Source: a virus
Strand: one strand, 5' to 3'
Length of the DNA: 64,000 bases
IMG/VR virus record: IMGVR_UViG_3300010883_025067
Span: 1-64,000 of that record
Within the stretch, counting starts at the first letter, position 1. The number at the start of each line of letters is the position of its first letter. Of the stretch, positions 25,956 to 34,585 are shown piece after piece. Made by a program: the position numbers and the translations under genes. Under the pieces are notes generated by a model. That model saw only the letters and a list, made by a program, of their open reading frames with translations. It was not told the origin of the DNA and did no database searches.

Positions 25956-27236
25956 ATGAGATCAGAAGAGCTTCTTAGACTGCTTATTCGTGAATCTGTA
26001 TTTAGACTTTATGATGGAACAGAAACAGAGTATGGCTCGTCGAGTCATGTCGAAGACCTTGATAGAATAGTCAACGAGCTTCAGCACTTAAAAAAGACAC
26101 TTAAGCGTGGTTCAAGAAGACTACAAAATAGAAAAGAAATACACAGGATCCAAAGCTCAATAGAGGCAATTCGATATCTAAGAAATGGTGTCAAAAGATT
26201 TGGAATTAGGAGTGGTTTGATCGCTGAGGGAGGATTAAAGATTCCCGGCGGTTCCGATAAAAAGTTAAATCCCACACTAGTGGGTCAGGCAATAAAGGTG
26301 TATGAGAATCTCTTGGGACAGTGGAATTCATATCTTGAGCTAGCAGGTCATGACCCTGTTAAGCCAATCAAGCCCGTAGGGTCTGTAAGCTACTATTCAC
26401 AGGACGCTTTAGAAAATCCCGACGCTGAATATGGAGACATTGATTACCTTGTAGAACTGCCAGTTATGCATCAGGAGAGTTCGGACGAGAAAAGTAAGAG
26501 ACAAATTGAGAATGCAATTAAGCGGGAATATGAGCAGTTGTTTGTCAATTTTTTGAATGCTGTTAAACCTGCTGAAGTTGACATAGAGCTTACATTAAAG
26601 CCAAGTGCTATTGGCAGTAAGGTCCCATCTAGTCCCTATATGGTCATTATTACATTGCCAGGTGGTGAGTCAGTTCAGGTAGACACAGTCACGACTTATC
26701 CGAGAAGTGCAGAGTGGATGGGAGGCAGGTATACACCAGAGCGTGGTGTCAAGGGATACCTGATAGGAAACATATATAAGTCTCTTGGTGACCATCTGGT
26801 GATGTCTATCGGTACCCAGGGGGTGGCAATTAAGTCTAGGGAGGGAAAGAGAGTACCTGCTAAGTTTCAAAAAGGTGTCAAGGTTGAAAATATAAGCACA
26901 GATATCGGTAATTTTCTGGTAGATATTGCTGCTTACCTTGTGGGAGATAATCTAGATCCTCATCCGCTTTTGGTTGGAAATCCTGGTGTTGACAAAGACA
27001 GTGTATCCATGAGATCTCTTGTGAAGGGAATAAAGGGATTAGCTCTGACTCTTGAAGCTGGAGGAGATTATGACGCGCTGGGTATGATGAATGCCATCAA
27101 GGCATACTATGAGGAAAATCTTAGAAGCAATGTAGAGCAGAAAAAAACCAGAGGCTTAAATGAGAAAGACTACCAGAAGCTATTAAAGATGAATGATGTT
27201 GCTGTTAAAATGATGTCGGAGGAGTTTGGTCTCTAA
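25956..27236 (+). CDS. Nucleotidyltransferase-fold protein with N-terminal tag
   Basis: A 426-residue protein with AGGGGTA before the ATG. Residues 1-18 (EELLRLLIRESVFRLYDG) are the shared tag and 25-75 are basic helices. The catalytic pattern of the Pol-beta-type nucleotidyltransferase superfamily follows: Gly142-Ser143 in VGSVSYY, Asp161 and Asp163 in GDIDYLVEL, and a third acid, Asp209, in EVDIELTL. The rest is helical. Such enzymes add nucleotides to RNA, protein or small molecules. It stands directly before a phosphoesterase and a giant nucleotidyltransferase/ligase-like protein. Confidence 0.72.
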   Translation: MRSEELLRLLIRESVFRLYDGTETEYGSSSHVEDLDRIVNELQHLKKTLKRGSRRLQNRKEIHRIQSSIEAIRYLRNGVKRFGIRSGLIAEGGLKIPGGSDKKLNPTLVGQAIKVYENLLGQWNSYLELAGHDPVKPIKPVGSVSYYSQDALENPDAEYGDIDYLVELPVMHQESSDEKSKRQIENAIKREYEQLFVNFLNAVKPAEVDIELTLKPSAIGSKVPSSPYMVIITLPGGESVQVDTVTTYPRSAEWMGGRYTPERGVKGYLIGNIYKSLGDHLVMSIGTQGVAIKSREGKRVPAKFQKGVKVENISTDIGNFLVDIAAYLVGDNLDPHPLLVGNPGVDKDSVSMRSLVKGIKGLALTLEAGGDYDALGMMNAIKAYYEENLRSNVEQKKTRGLNEKDYQKLLKMNDVAVKMMSEEFGL

Positions 27237-27883
27237 TGGACTTTTTCACATCAGACTTACATTTTGGACATAGAAATATTATCAAGCATTGTGATCGACC
27301 CTTTTCGAATGTTGATGAGATGAATAGTGCCCTGATTAACAACTGGAATAGCATGGTCAACAACGATGATCGAGTAATAGTTGTGGGTGACATGTTTTTG
27401 TGTGGCAAAGAAATAATGCCTGAGATAATGTCACAACTAAATGGTTATAAGATTCTTGTAAAGGGAAATCATGATCTGAGTCTCAAGAAGATGAAGGAGA
27501 TTGGATTTGATGAGTGTCATAGAAAAATGAGTTATACACTGCCTGGCGGTCAAAGAGCGCTTGTGCAACATCACCCGATACCCGAGAAGCTGCTTAGCGA
27601 TCATGATCTCTTGATTCATGGACACATTCATATATCACCAAAGGTCAGAGGTAAGAGAATCAATGTCAGCTGTGACATTTGGGATTTTTCACCAATTCAG
27701 GTCAACAGACTGTGTGGTCTAGTCTCGACAAAAAAGAGTGAAGTGTCAAGTGAATGGTGTGATATCCGTCTGGATGGCGAAAACCTTCTGATACACTTGT
27801 CAATTAACATGCAAGATTTTCCCGGTGCTGTTGAGGAAATATATAAAGTGATGCAAGGTCATTGGCCGAGGAGAAGAGAATGA
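27236..27883 (+). CDS. Calcineurin-like phosphoesterase
   Basis: A 215-residue protein with SDLHFGHRNIIKHC (Asp7, His9), VVGDMFL, VKGNHDLS, HHPIPEK and IHGHIHISP, the full metallophosphoesterase set typical of phage-type phosphoesterases. Residues 165-215 are an extension of unknown role. Its first base is the last base of the nucleotidyltransferase gene, and the next start overlaps its stop, so the three are translated together. Confidence 0.88.
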   Translation: MDFFTSDLHFGHRNIIKHCDRPFSNVDEMNSALINNWNSMVNNDDRVIVVGDMFLCGKEIMPEIMSQLNGYKILVKGNHDLSLKKMKEIGFDECHRKMSYTLPGGQRALVQHHPIPEKLLSDHDLLIHGHIHISPKVRGKRINVSCDIWDFSPIQVNRLCGLVSTKKSEVSSEWCDIRLDGENLLIHLSINMQDFPGAVEEIYKVMQGHWPRRRE

Positions 27884-30800
27884 AGCTTGGGCTTTACGGG
27901 GGAGGATTCAAACCCTTTACAACTGGGCATTTTGCAAGGTTGGCTGACGCGATACATGATAATGACAAGGTGTACTTATTTTACGGTATGCAGCAAGTAG
28001 AGCCAGCTAGGTATGGGAAGAAAGGCCAGCAGCTAAAATCGAAACAGAAGTTCAGAGATATTGGAAAAACCGGAAGAATGTATGATGAGAAAGTTGCTGA
28101 GTCTATCTTTCAAATATACAAGACTGCTCTTGAGAGAATCCCAGAAGTCGAGGTGATTCTGGTACAAAGTCAGGCTAGGGACGAACAAGGAAATCTCGCT
28201 GCAGTTCGAGCACCTGTAACAGCGATATTCAAGAATCTTGAGGAGTTTGTTAAGAATCCCGACATGTATGAAAAGGTTACTATCTATGGAGATAAATCCT
28301 CGATGGCACCGTACATGAAAAGTCCAAAGTTTAAAGACCTTGTGAGAGTGGGAAAGCTCCAATTCGGTGGTGCTATTCCTGAAAATCCAGAAGATTACCT
28401 GGATCCGGACAGGCTAGATAGACTAATGACTCGCGGCGAAGAAGAAGCCCGTGACGCACTAAAGGGATATTATGCAGACTTAGAGGGAGAAGATAGAAAG
28501 GAACTATCAGATGAGGATATCACACAGCTACAATCTGTCAGAGGTACTCGAGTTAGAGATCTTGCAGCTTCTCCAGAGACAACAGAAGAAGCTAAGCGCT
28601 ACCTTCCTCCTTTTCTTAACAGTGATGAAAAGGACAAGATCATTCAAATTCTTCTGGGTAGCATAGATGAGTCACTTATAAAGCCAGCAATTTCAGAAGC
28701 TGTTGTAAAAAGAGCAGCAACAAAGTTTTCTGCTATAAGGTTGCTATCAGAGCAAGATGATAAAAGTGCTGTTGGGCCTGGTGAGGAAGCACACATATAC
28801 AATCTGTATGAGGAGCTGGGAATGCCCCTCAAGGACATCATTGAGATAGGTCATTTAGGATTGAAAGGAAAGCTAGAGAATGTTCAGGAGAAAATGGACG
28901 GTCAGTTTCTGGCATTCACAGTTGTCGATGGTCAGCTAAGATTTTTCACCAAGATGGATCTTCAGAGTCAGAGGGCAAAGGATAAGCGGCTAGAGTCGAT
29001 TCGAGCAGGCGGACCCGGCGGAGGCATGACTTTAGATCAGATCATGTCTGCTTATACAGGAGATAGATCAAATATCGCAGATGGATTTGCAATCGCTTAT
29101 GAGGCATTGGAGCCTGTAGCACTACCATATCAGGATTCACTCTTCAGAAATGGAGAGGTTGTGATGGCATCACAGATAATGGTATCAAAGAACCCTAACA
29201 CAATTCTATATAACAAGGACTCTCTAAGGACAGTCCTTGCTATCTCTTTAACAGGTGAGCCTGTTAATCAAGATGCACTGTCATCCTTTAAGTCAGAGAT
29301 GCGTGATTCCTCGACGGATGCTTTTACCATGGACGAGGTACCCACAGCCTCTCTTATGAAAGGGCTTGACGAGGATGATAGTGAGCTTGAGCAATTAGAG
29401 AAAGATCTAGAGTCAGTTGTTGCAGAGGTGGGACTTTCAATTAGTAATAATACAGTTGGTGATTACGTCAATGCGAGATTAGAGGAGTTCATCAGGGAGA
29501 AATATGAGTTTATTCCCGATGACTTTGTCCCTGGAGTCGCTGACAGATTTATGACAGGAAAGGGAAGAATTGCCCTACAGCTTAAGAAGGTAGTATCACC
29601 TGAAGAGTACCAGCGCTTCCGATCGCTTGATAGTGTGAAGACCAGAGTGGTACAAGAGGCAATTGTTCCACTTGAGAACATTATTCAGAGGCTGGGCATC
29701 ATGATTATTGATAAGCTCGATCTCGCCCTTCAGGCTAGTAATCAGGAAGATCTGCTAGGATTTGTTAAAGACGTTAGGGGTGAATTTGAATCTGGGTTTA
29801 ATTTTGGTTTGGGATCTGAAGATGAGAAGACGTTAGAGGGGATTCGTGTAGCCTTGGCGAGACTTGAGGCCAATGAAGATTTATTTACTCGCGCCACAGA
29901 AGGTATCGTCTTTACACACAACAATAAGACATATAAGCTAACCGGTCTTTTTACACCCATTAATAGATTGCGTGGATTCTTCTCATACGGCAAGGCAAAA
30001 ATGCCAGACCGAGGAGAAAGTAAAGATCTAAGTGAAACAGTAAGCAAAATTTTAATGAAGATTCTTTCCGAAGGAGGAAAGGCCTTTAAGCATAAGGATG
30101 AGCAGGGAAATGAGATTGTTGCAACATCTGAAGATAGTATATCTAGACAGCAGGCTGACCGGATAATACAAGATCTTGAGAAGAATCTACTGGAGCCATT
30201 GGGCATCAAGTTTTTACCTGTAGGTAGTACAGCAACTGACAAGCAGATGATAGGTGACATCGATCTTGTTGTCAGTGAACCTGATAAGGGGACACTATAC
30301 CAGAAAATGTTGAGTGCTGCATATCTCAGTGATGAACTTGTCGAAGGTGTGCCACGCGTTCTAAAGGTCGGTCAACTTGTTGCTATCATGGTTAAGGATG
30401 CAGAGACAGGGCAATTATTTCAGGTTGATCTGTTTCCAAGTTCTAACATGGACGATACATCCTGGGAACTCTCGGGAGGAGGAGAAGGCAAGGTTAAGGG
30501 TGAGTATCATAAGCTAATGATTTCTCTTCTTGCTAAAATAAAAGGTGAGAGAGAATCAACACCAGACAGGGTTGTTAAGTACACAGTAGCTTTTCCGGGC
30601 GGCTTACGTGAAAAAGTTAATGACATCGAAGATGAGTCAGGAAGGATAGCTGATCCTGATGATTATCTGCCTAAGCTGGGTGTGCAGGTAGAAGATAAGC
30701 ATTCTGTTAAAATCTTTGAGGATCTCGTGTCTCACATGGTGGAGGCGGATACATCTGAATTTAGAGAAGCCTTAGAGAGATTTGAGGAGTATATTGGGAA

Positions 30801-32181
30801 TAGATTAAATGCCAAGTCAGAGAAGATAAAGGGCGAGGCCCAGAAGACTCTTGATGTGATCAATGTTGCATTTTTTAAAACCGCACCAGAAAGTGAATTA
30901 GCTGAGTTGCACTTTAGACAGAATGTTAGAGCGCTGCTATATGAGAATTCTGAAGCATATGAGAGCGCGAAATCATTCACTGAAAAGTCAAGAATCATCT
31001 TTAACATGTTTAAATCACCTGATTTTTTCGGAAGTGACATACAGAAAATAATCAATGTGTCAGGTGCAAATAAGTTAGTCAGACTTGGCTTGGCACCAGG
31101 TGCAGATGATCGTCATGATATCAGTAAGATATTAAATCTTATGTATGATAGCTTATCACCTGATCGTACGAGGGGTATCATCGAGCTTGCACCTGATGAG
31201 CATCCTAATCCCAGTAGCAAGTATCTCGCATATGTCATGCCTGATCTCGATGATCTCATGGTGATTTTTGGAATAGCCGGTGTCACCGGCGGCCAGCGCA
31301 AGGCTGGATATGTGTATGAGATCGATGTGGGTGAGAATCTTAAAGCAGCGGGAATCCAAGCACGAAGCGGAAAGGATAACTCTGTATCTGATGTCTATGT
31401 GCCCATGGTCAGCGGAATGCTTGGTATCGAGGTCAAGTTACCAAATGCTCAAGCTGGAGAGCCCACATTAAAGTATGACTTTGACAAGGGTGAATTCTTT
31501 GCTTCAAACCCTAAGCCGCAAAATCAGGATATTGCAGATCTTATAAATATGGATCCAACAGCACTTGAGGTGAATAGACGTCTGACACTTGTGAGAGATG
31601 TGATAAATGACTATCGGGCTGAGAATGACCTTCCTGAGATAGAGAGCATACTCGCTAAGATAAGCAAAAAGGAGTACAGGGATGTGGTGTTACCCGCTCT
31701 TCGAAGCAAGGGAGAGAATATTTCAGGTGCGTTGCTTGCTGTTTACACTGTTTCAGCAGATATACTTCGGAAATATTACATGCTTAAAAAAGCAGGTGTA
31801 GTCCAGGTGAAGGGAAAGGGATTATTTCACCTGCACCCAGACTTCAAGATAACGTTAACAGATGAGAGCGGCAACAGTAGATCATCAGAGTTTTTTGACT
31901 TCTCACCTGCGCAGGGTGCAGTTTACTTTAGAAATTTCAGAGGTGGGAACTATGGGATTAGATCGCAGCTCAAAAATTCACCACTGCGGAGATTAAAACA
32001 GTCTGGTATTGATCTTGATGCAGAGAGGGATCGCGATGAGTTTGCTAAGCTCGTGTCAACTTTAAATCTTCCAGATCCAATGTCAGTCGCTGCTGAGAGC
32101 TCTTCTGAGCCTACAAATGAGACTGCAATTGTGGCTCGGGCACTAAAGAGCTTAATTTTAAGGTACAATGGAAGAGTCTGA
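27880..32181 (+). CDS. Giant multidomain protein: NMNAT-like, ligase-like, nucleotidyltransferase and PD-(D/E)XK domains
   Basis: ATG 27880 with GAGGAG upstream; 1433 residues. Domain 1 (1-270) has GGGFKPFTTGH, the HxGH signature of NMNAT/cytidylyltransferases. Domain 2 (about 300-700) carries nucleotidyltransferase motifs of ATP-dependent ligases in order: KMDG (Lys338), NGEVV (Glu426), EGIVF (Glu674) and TYKLTG (Lys686). Domain 3 (about 750-950) is Pol-beta-like: GS at 782-783, GDIDLVV (Asp793, Asp795), QVDLF (Asp850). Domain 4 (about 1130-1290) fits a PD-(D/E)XK nuclease: Glu1147, Asp1171, and Glu1184-Val-Lys1186. Four catalytic sites in one phage protein suggest nucleic-acid end processing, cutting and joining, but substrates are unknown. 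Confidence 0.75.
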   Translation: MKLGLYGGGFKPFTTGHFARLADAIHDNDKVYLFYGMQQVEPARYGKKGQQLKSKQKFRDIGKTGRMYDEKVAESIFQIYKTALERIPEVEVILVQSQARDEQGNLAAVRAPVTAIFKNLEEFVKNPDMYEKVTIYGDKSSMAPYMKSPKFKDLVRVGKLQFGGAIPENPEDYLDPDRLDRLMTRGEEEARDALKGYYADLEGEDRKELSDEDITQLQSVRGTRVRDLAASPETTEEAKRYLPPFLNSDEKDKIIQILLGSIDESLIKPAISEAVVKRAATKFSAIRLLSEQDDKSAVGPGEEAHIYNLYEELGMPLKDIIEIGHLGLKGKLENVQEKMDGQFLAFTVVDGQLRFFTKMDLQSQRAKDKRLESIRAGGPGGGMTLDQIMSAYTGDRSNIADGFAIAYEALEPVALPYQDSLFRNGEVVMASQIMVSKNPNTILYNKDSLRTVLAISLTGEPVNQDALSSFKSEMRDSSTDAFTMDEVPTASLMKGLDEDDSELEQLEKDLESVVAEVGLSISNNTVGDYVNARLEEFIREKYEFIPDDFVPGVADRFMTGKGRIALQLKKVVSPEEYQRFRSLDSVKTRVVQEAIVPLENIIQRLGIMIIDKLDLALQASNQEDLLGFVKDVRGEFESGFNFGLGSEDEKTLEGIRVALARLEANEDLFTRATEGIVFTHNNKTYKLTGLFTPINRLRGFFSYGKAKMPDRGESKDLSETVSKILMKILSEGGKAFKHKDEQGNEIVATSEDSISRQQADRIIQDLEKNLLEPLGIKFLPVGSTATDKQMIGDIDLVVSEPDKGTLYQKMLSAAYLSDELVEGVPRVLKVGQLVAIMVKDAETGQLFQVDLFPSSNMDDTSWELSGGGEGKVKGEYHKLMISLLAKIKGERESTPDRVVKYTVAFPGGLREKVNDIEDESGRIADPDDYLPKLGVQVEDKHSVKIFEDLVSHMVEADTSEFREALERFEEYIGNRLNAKSEKIKGEAQKTLDVINVAFFKTAPESELAELHFRQNVRALLYENSEAYESAKSFTEKSRIIFNMFKSPDFFGSDIQKIINVSGANKLVRLGLAPGADDRHDISKILNLMYDSLSPDRTRGIIELAPDEHPNPSSKYLAYVMPDLDDLMVIFGIAGVTGGQRKAGYVYEIDVGENLKAAGIQARSGKDNSVSDVYVPMVSGMLGIEVKLPNAQAGEPTLKYDFDKGEFFASNPKPQNQDIADLINMDPTALEVNRRLTLVRDVINDYRAENDLPEIESILAKISKKEYRDVVLPALRSKGENISGALLAVYTVSADILRKYYMLKKAGVVQVKGKGLFHLHPDFKITLTDESGNSRSSEFFDFSPAQGAVYFRNFRGGNYGIRSQLKNSPLRRLKQSGIDLDAERDRDEFAKLVSTLNLPDPMSVAAESSSEPTNETAIVARALKSLILRYNGRV

Positions 32182-32449
32182 TCAAGGAATGAATAGAATT
32201 TTAGAGCAGTTACACTTTGTTGCATCCTATGTTGGAGATTCCGATGATTGGGTGACTGTAAAGAAGGAGATTCTTCGAGGAATACCCTCGCCGCTGCGCA
32301 AAAGATTCTCTCGTCGTGATTCGAGAACAAAGGAGCAGTGGTTGAATAATTTTGAGAAGGAGCTAATTATTTACTATAAGGAGCAGACAGGTGTCGACCT
32401 AAAGCTTCGTACACTTGCAGAGAGAAGGGAGATGTTTGGTGTCCTCTGA
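32168..32449 (+). CDS. Hypothetical small helical protein
   Basis: A 93-residue basic helical protein whose start overlaps the end of the giant gene; ATG 32189 is an alternative start. It has RKRFSRRDSRTKEQWLNNFE. It shares an overlap with the next gene, so it belongs to the same unit. Confidence 0.6.
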   Translation: MEESDQGMNRILEQLHFVASYVGDSDDWVTVKKEILRGIPSPLRKRFSRRDSRTKEQWLNNFEKELIIYYKEQTGVDLKLRTLAERREMFGVL

Positions 32450-33209
32450 TCGTGAACAGATAAAGTATATTGTGAGAAACCTCCTTAGTGAGAAAGTCGG
32501 TGATGTGGGTTTCAAGCTAGGCCAGCGTGGTCAGGAAAATAAATTTATGACATTTTTTGAGCTGTACGGACAGGCTCCGGCTAAAAAACAATTACTTTTT
32601 TTCAGAATTCCACAGTCACTAAAAACATTTGTGGGAGCAGCCACGTATTTGACGCTGATTGGAGGAAAGGATGTTGATAGAAAATTGGCTCAACATCTCG
32701 GAGTTGGTAGCGGTGATTTTGCGGCAGATTTTTCAAAAATTCTAGTAGGTATTAAAGAAAAAGGGAATGCAGGATTTAAAGAGGTCTTTCCAACCGTAGC
32801 TAAGCATTTTGCAGAAGTGCCGGGACAGGAGGCTGAGAAACTGAGCATAGGAGATATTTCTGCTTTGAAGGAAAGTGTATCAAGTGACTTAGAGCGTGTC
32901 ACGAGCAAATTGGGTGATATTGCAAATGCTAGTGATTTACAGGAAATTATCACTAAATACGGAAGCTTTGTCGGTGCTGATGTTGATATAAATGAAATCT
33001 CTGACTTTTTGGCAAAGCATAGCGCAGAGATAACAGGTGACTTAGCTGCTCTTGAAGATACACTGAGAAGAAAAGAAATTCCTGAATGGATCGATGACAT
33101 GTTTGGAGAGTGGCGCCAGGGGTTTAATGATCTGATCAAAGACTTTCCAGAGCAAAAAGATAATATGATGGAGATATTTGATCATGCTAGAGAAAAGCTT
33201 TCTCTCTAG
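32439..33209 (+). CDS. Hypothetical tagged helical protein
   Basis: I choose GTG 32439 (GGGAG upstream), giving 256 residues; a TTG at 32415 is possible. The N-terminus (EQIKYIVRNLLSEKVGD) resembles the shared tag. The rest is helical with no catalytic motif seen. It ends at a GCTAGAGA hairpin that spans the stop. Confidence 0.6.
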   Translation: MSSDREQIKYIVRNLLSEKVGDVGFKLGQRGQENKFMTFFELYGQAPAKKQLLFFRIPQSLKTFVGAATYLTLIGGKDVDRKLAQHLGVGSGDFAADFSKILVGIKEKGNAGFKEVFPTVAKHFAEVPGQEAEKLSIGDISALKESVSSDLERVTSKLGDIANASDLQEIITKYGSFVGADVDINEISDFLAKHSAEITGDLAALEDTLRRKEIPEWIDDMFGEWRQGFNDLIKDFPEQKDNMMEIFDHAREKLSL

Positions 33210-33222
33210 CAACTATAAACGT

Positions 33223-33240
33223 TTCCATTTATAAATGGAA
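33223..33240 (+). repeat. Perfect 18-bp palindrome
   Basis: TTCCATTTATAAATGGAA is its own reverse complement and lies 24 bases before the next start. Operator or hairpin possible. Confidence 0.6.
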
Positions 33241-33263
33241 TAATTCCGAGGTAGATAGGTGTG

Positions 33264-33614
33264 ATGATGAGTGAAAGCAATTGGATTCCTGAGATTCTCT
33301 ATGAGGAAAATTCAGACGGATCAACATCGAATATCCCGTTCGTTATCGTTCCAGTGGAAGAGGAGATGCCCTGTCTTCTCTACATGTTCGAATCTCGGGA
33401 AACGGGTGATTACGAACCGGGTCTTGAGGGAGAGGATGTTCCTGTGTCACAGTGGGATCTGCATCAGTATGCAGACATGACTATTCTGAAGCAAAATTTG
33501 GATGGTTACACATTTGATCTCGTTAGAGTTGCACTAGGTTTGGAGCCTCTTGTCACAGCAGTTCAAAAGGGTCATGCAATTTCTTCTAAGATCAGGCAGA
33601 ATTTAGATGATTAG
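33264..33614 (+). CDS. Hypothetical protein conserved-looking in large phages
   Basis: A 116-residue acidic protein (start ATG 33264; GAGGTAG upstream). It contains PFVIVPVEEEMPCLLYMFES, TGDYEPGLEGEDVPVSQWDL and HQYADMTILKQNL. I recall similar proteins in marine T4-like phages but no function. Well-behaved gene. Confidence 0.65.
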   Translation: MMSESNWIPEILYEENSDGSTSNIPFVIVPVEEEMPCLLYMFESRETGDYEPGLEGEDVPVSQWDLHQYADMTILKQNLDGYTFDLVRVALGLEPLVTAVQKGHAISSKIRQNLDD

Positions 33615-33633
33615 TGAGGGATGTTTTTCTCAA

Positions 33634-33647
33634 AGCTAAATACTTAA
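33634..33647 (+). promoter_or_regulatory. Putative late-type promoter (AGCTAAATACTTAA)
   Basis: A 14-base sequence found identically at 55454. It resembles the T4-type late element TATAAATACT and lies 20 bases before the next start. Confidence 0.45.
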
Positions 33648-33667
33648 TCTATGCTGGAGGATAAACA

Positions 33668-34072
33668 ATGAACTTTGATATTAACAGACTTGCTAAGCTT
33701 GCCGGGTTGTCTAGAGATGAACAGGTTGGCATGTTGCAGGAAGCAGGTAATCGTAGCAAGCACGAAGACCCAGGTCTAGAATCACATCTAGATGCTGAAG
33801 GTGGTGAGGATAATCTCAATGAGGATTCACAAGAAGGTGATGAGACGCTTGAGATAGACGATGGAGAGCTTAGTGAAGCAGTAGCACGATTTAAGCAGGA
33901 AAGGCTTGATGAGGCAAGACTTCGTGAGGCTGTGAGGGGAGAGATTCAAAGTATTCTAGACGATCTTGGTGTTTACAGATCTGATAGCTCTTGGGTCTAT
34001 GGTGATGATCAACCTCAGAATAGCAGGAAAGGCATTGTTAATATGATGTTTCCAGGAGTAGGATTTAAGTAG
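33668..34072 (+). CDS. Acidic virion/prohead-type protein
   Basis: A 134-residue protein with GGAGGATAA before the ATG. N-terminus INRLAKLAGLSRDEQ; acidic middle (residues 30-70); a tag-like internal helix RLREAVRGEIQSIL; and a C-terminus with WVYGDDQP and FPGVGFK. It sits between a late-type element and a strong terminator, so it forms its own unit, probably highly expressed. Function inferred only. Confidence 0.6.
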   Translation: MNFDINRLAKLAGLSRDEQVGMLQEAGNRSKHEDPGLESHLDAEGGEDNLNEDSQEGDETLEIDDGELSEAVARFKQERLDEARLREAVRGEIQSILDDLGVYRSDSSWVYGDDQPQNSRKGIVNMMFPGVGFK

Positions 34073-34091
34073 AGACTAGATTTCATCCAGC

Positions 34092-34120
34092 AAAAACAGC
34101 CCGCGATGCGGGCTGTTTTT
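34092..34120 (+). terminator. Intrinsic terminator, bidirectional
   Basis: AAAAACAGCCCGC-GAT-GCGGGCTGTTTTT: 13-bp stem, 3-base loop, T-run on both strands. Confidence 0.93.
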
Positions 34121-34137
34121 GTATATTGCTCAAGTTT

Positions 34138-34149
34138 TTGCTGTATAAT
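34138..34149 (+). promoter_or_regulatory. Putative promoter (TTGCTGTATAAT)
   Basis: Consensus TATAAT with TG directly in front, 17 bases before the next ATG and after a terminator, so a new unit must start here. Confidence 0.55.
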
Positions 34150-34166
34150 CTGCTCAGGAGTAATGG

Positions 34167-34580
34167 ATGGGTTATCAGGTTGGGCAGGTTGTGTATCTTG
34201 TGTCTAAGAAAGACACTCGAATTTTTCCTGCAATGGTCATTGAGCAAATTTCACGCCGAACACTTGCAGGTGAGGAAGAATCATATATTATTGAGCTTCC
34301 TGATAAAAAAGCGAGTCGAGTTCCTCTTGAGAACATAGATGCAGAGATCTTTGTGTCGCTCGATCTGTTAAAAGCGCATCTCTTGAACGAGGCCACATCG
34401 ACAATTGAAAAAGTTGTTGAAAATGCTGCAACTGTCCAGAAACGAGTATTTAAAAGTGAAGCAACAATTCAGGACTCAGTTTTACAGGATTCTGCTGATA
34501 GTGTTGAAATTGACATGGGTGATGGTGTGAAGGCAAGAGTGAATCTTGAAACTTTGGGCGATGTAAAGATTGCTGAATAG
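34167..34580 (+). CDS. Hypothetical protein with N-terminal beta-barrel
   Basis: A 137-residue protein with AGGAG before the [22 protein letters not shown] and [10 protein letters not shown] suggest an SH3-like barrel in residues 1-60, followed by helices. I recall similar proteins in marine T4-like phages. It precedes groEL by 5 bases. Confidence 0.65.
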   Translation: MGYQVGQVVYLVSKKDTRIFPAMVIEQISRRTLAGEEESYIIELPDKKASRVPLENIDAEIFVSLDLLKAHLLNEATSTIEKVVENAATVQKRVFKSEATIQDSVLQDSADSVEIDMGDGVKARVNLETLGDVKIAE

Positions 34581-34585
34581 GAATA

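Noticed and set aside
29742-30260. 172-residue minus-strand ORF
   Set aside because: Antisense to the conserved ligase-like and nucleotidyltransferase region of the giant protein.
32690-33139. 149-residue minus-strand ORF
   Set aside because: Antisense to the 32439 gene, with no ribosome site or known motif.
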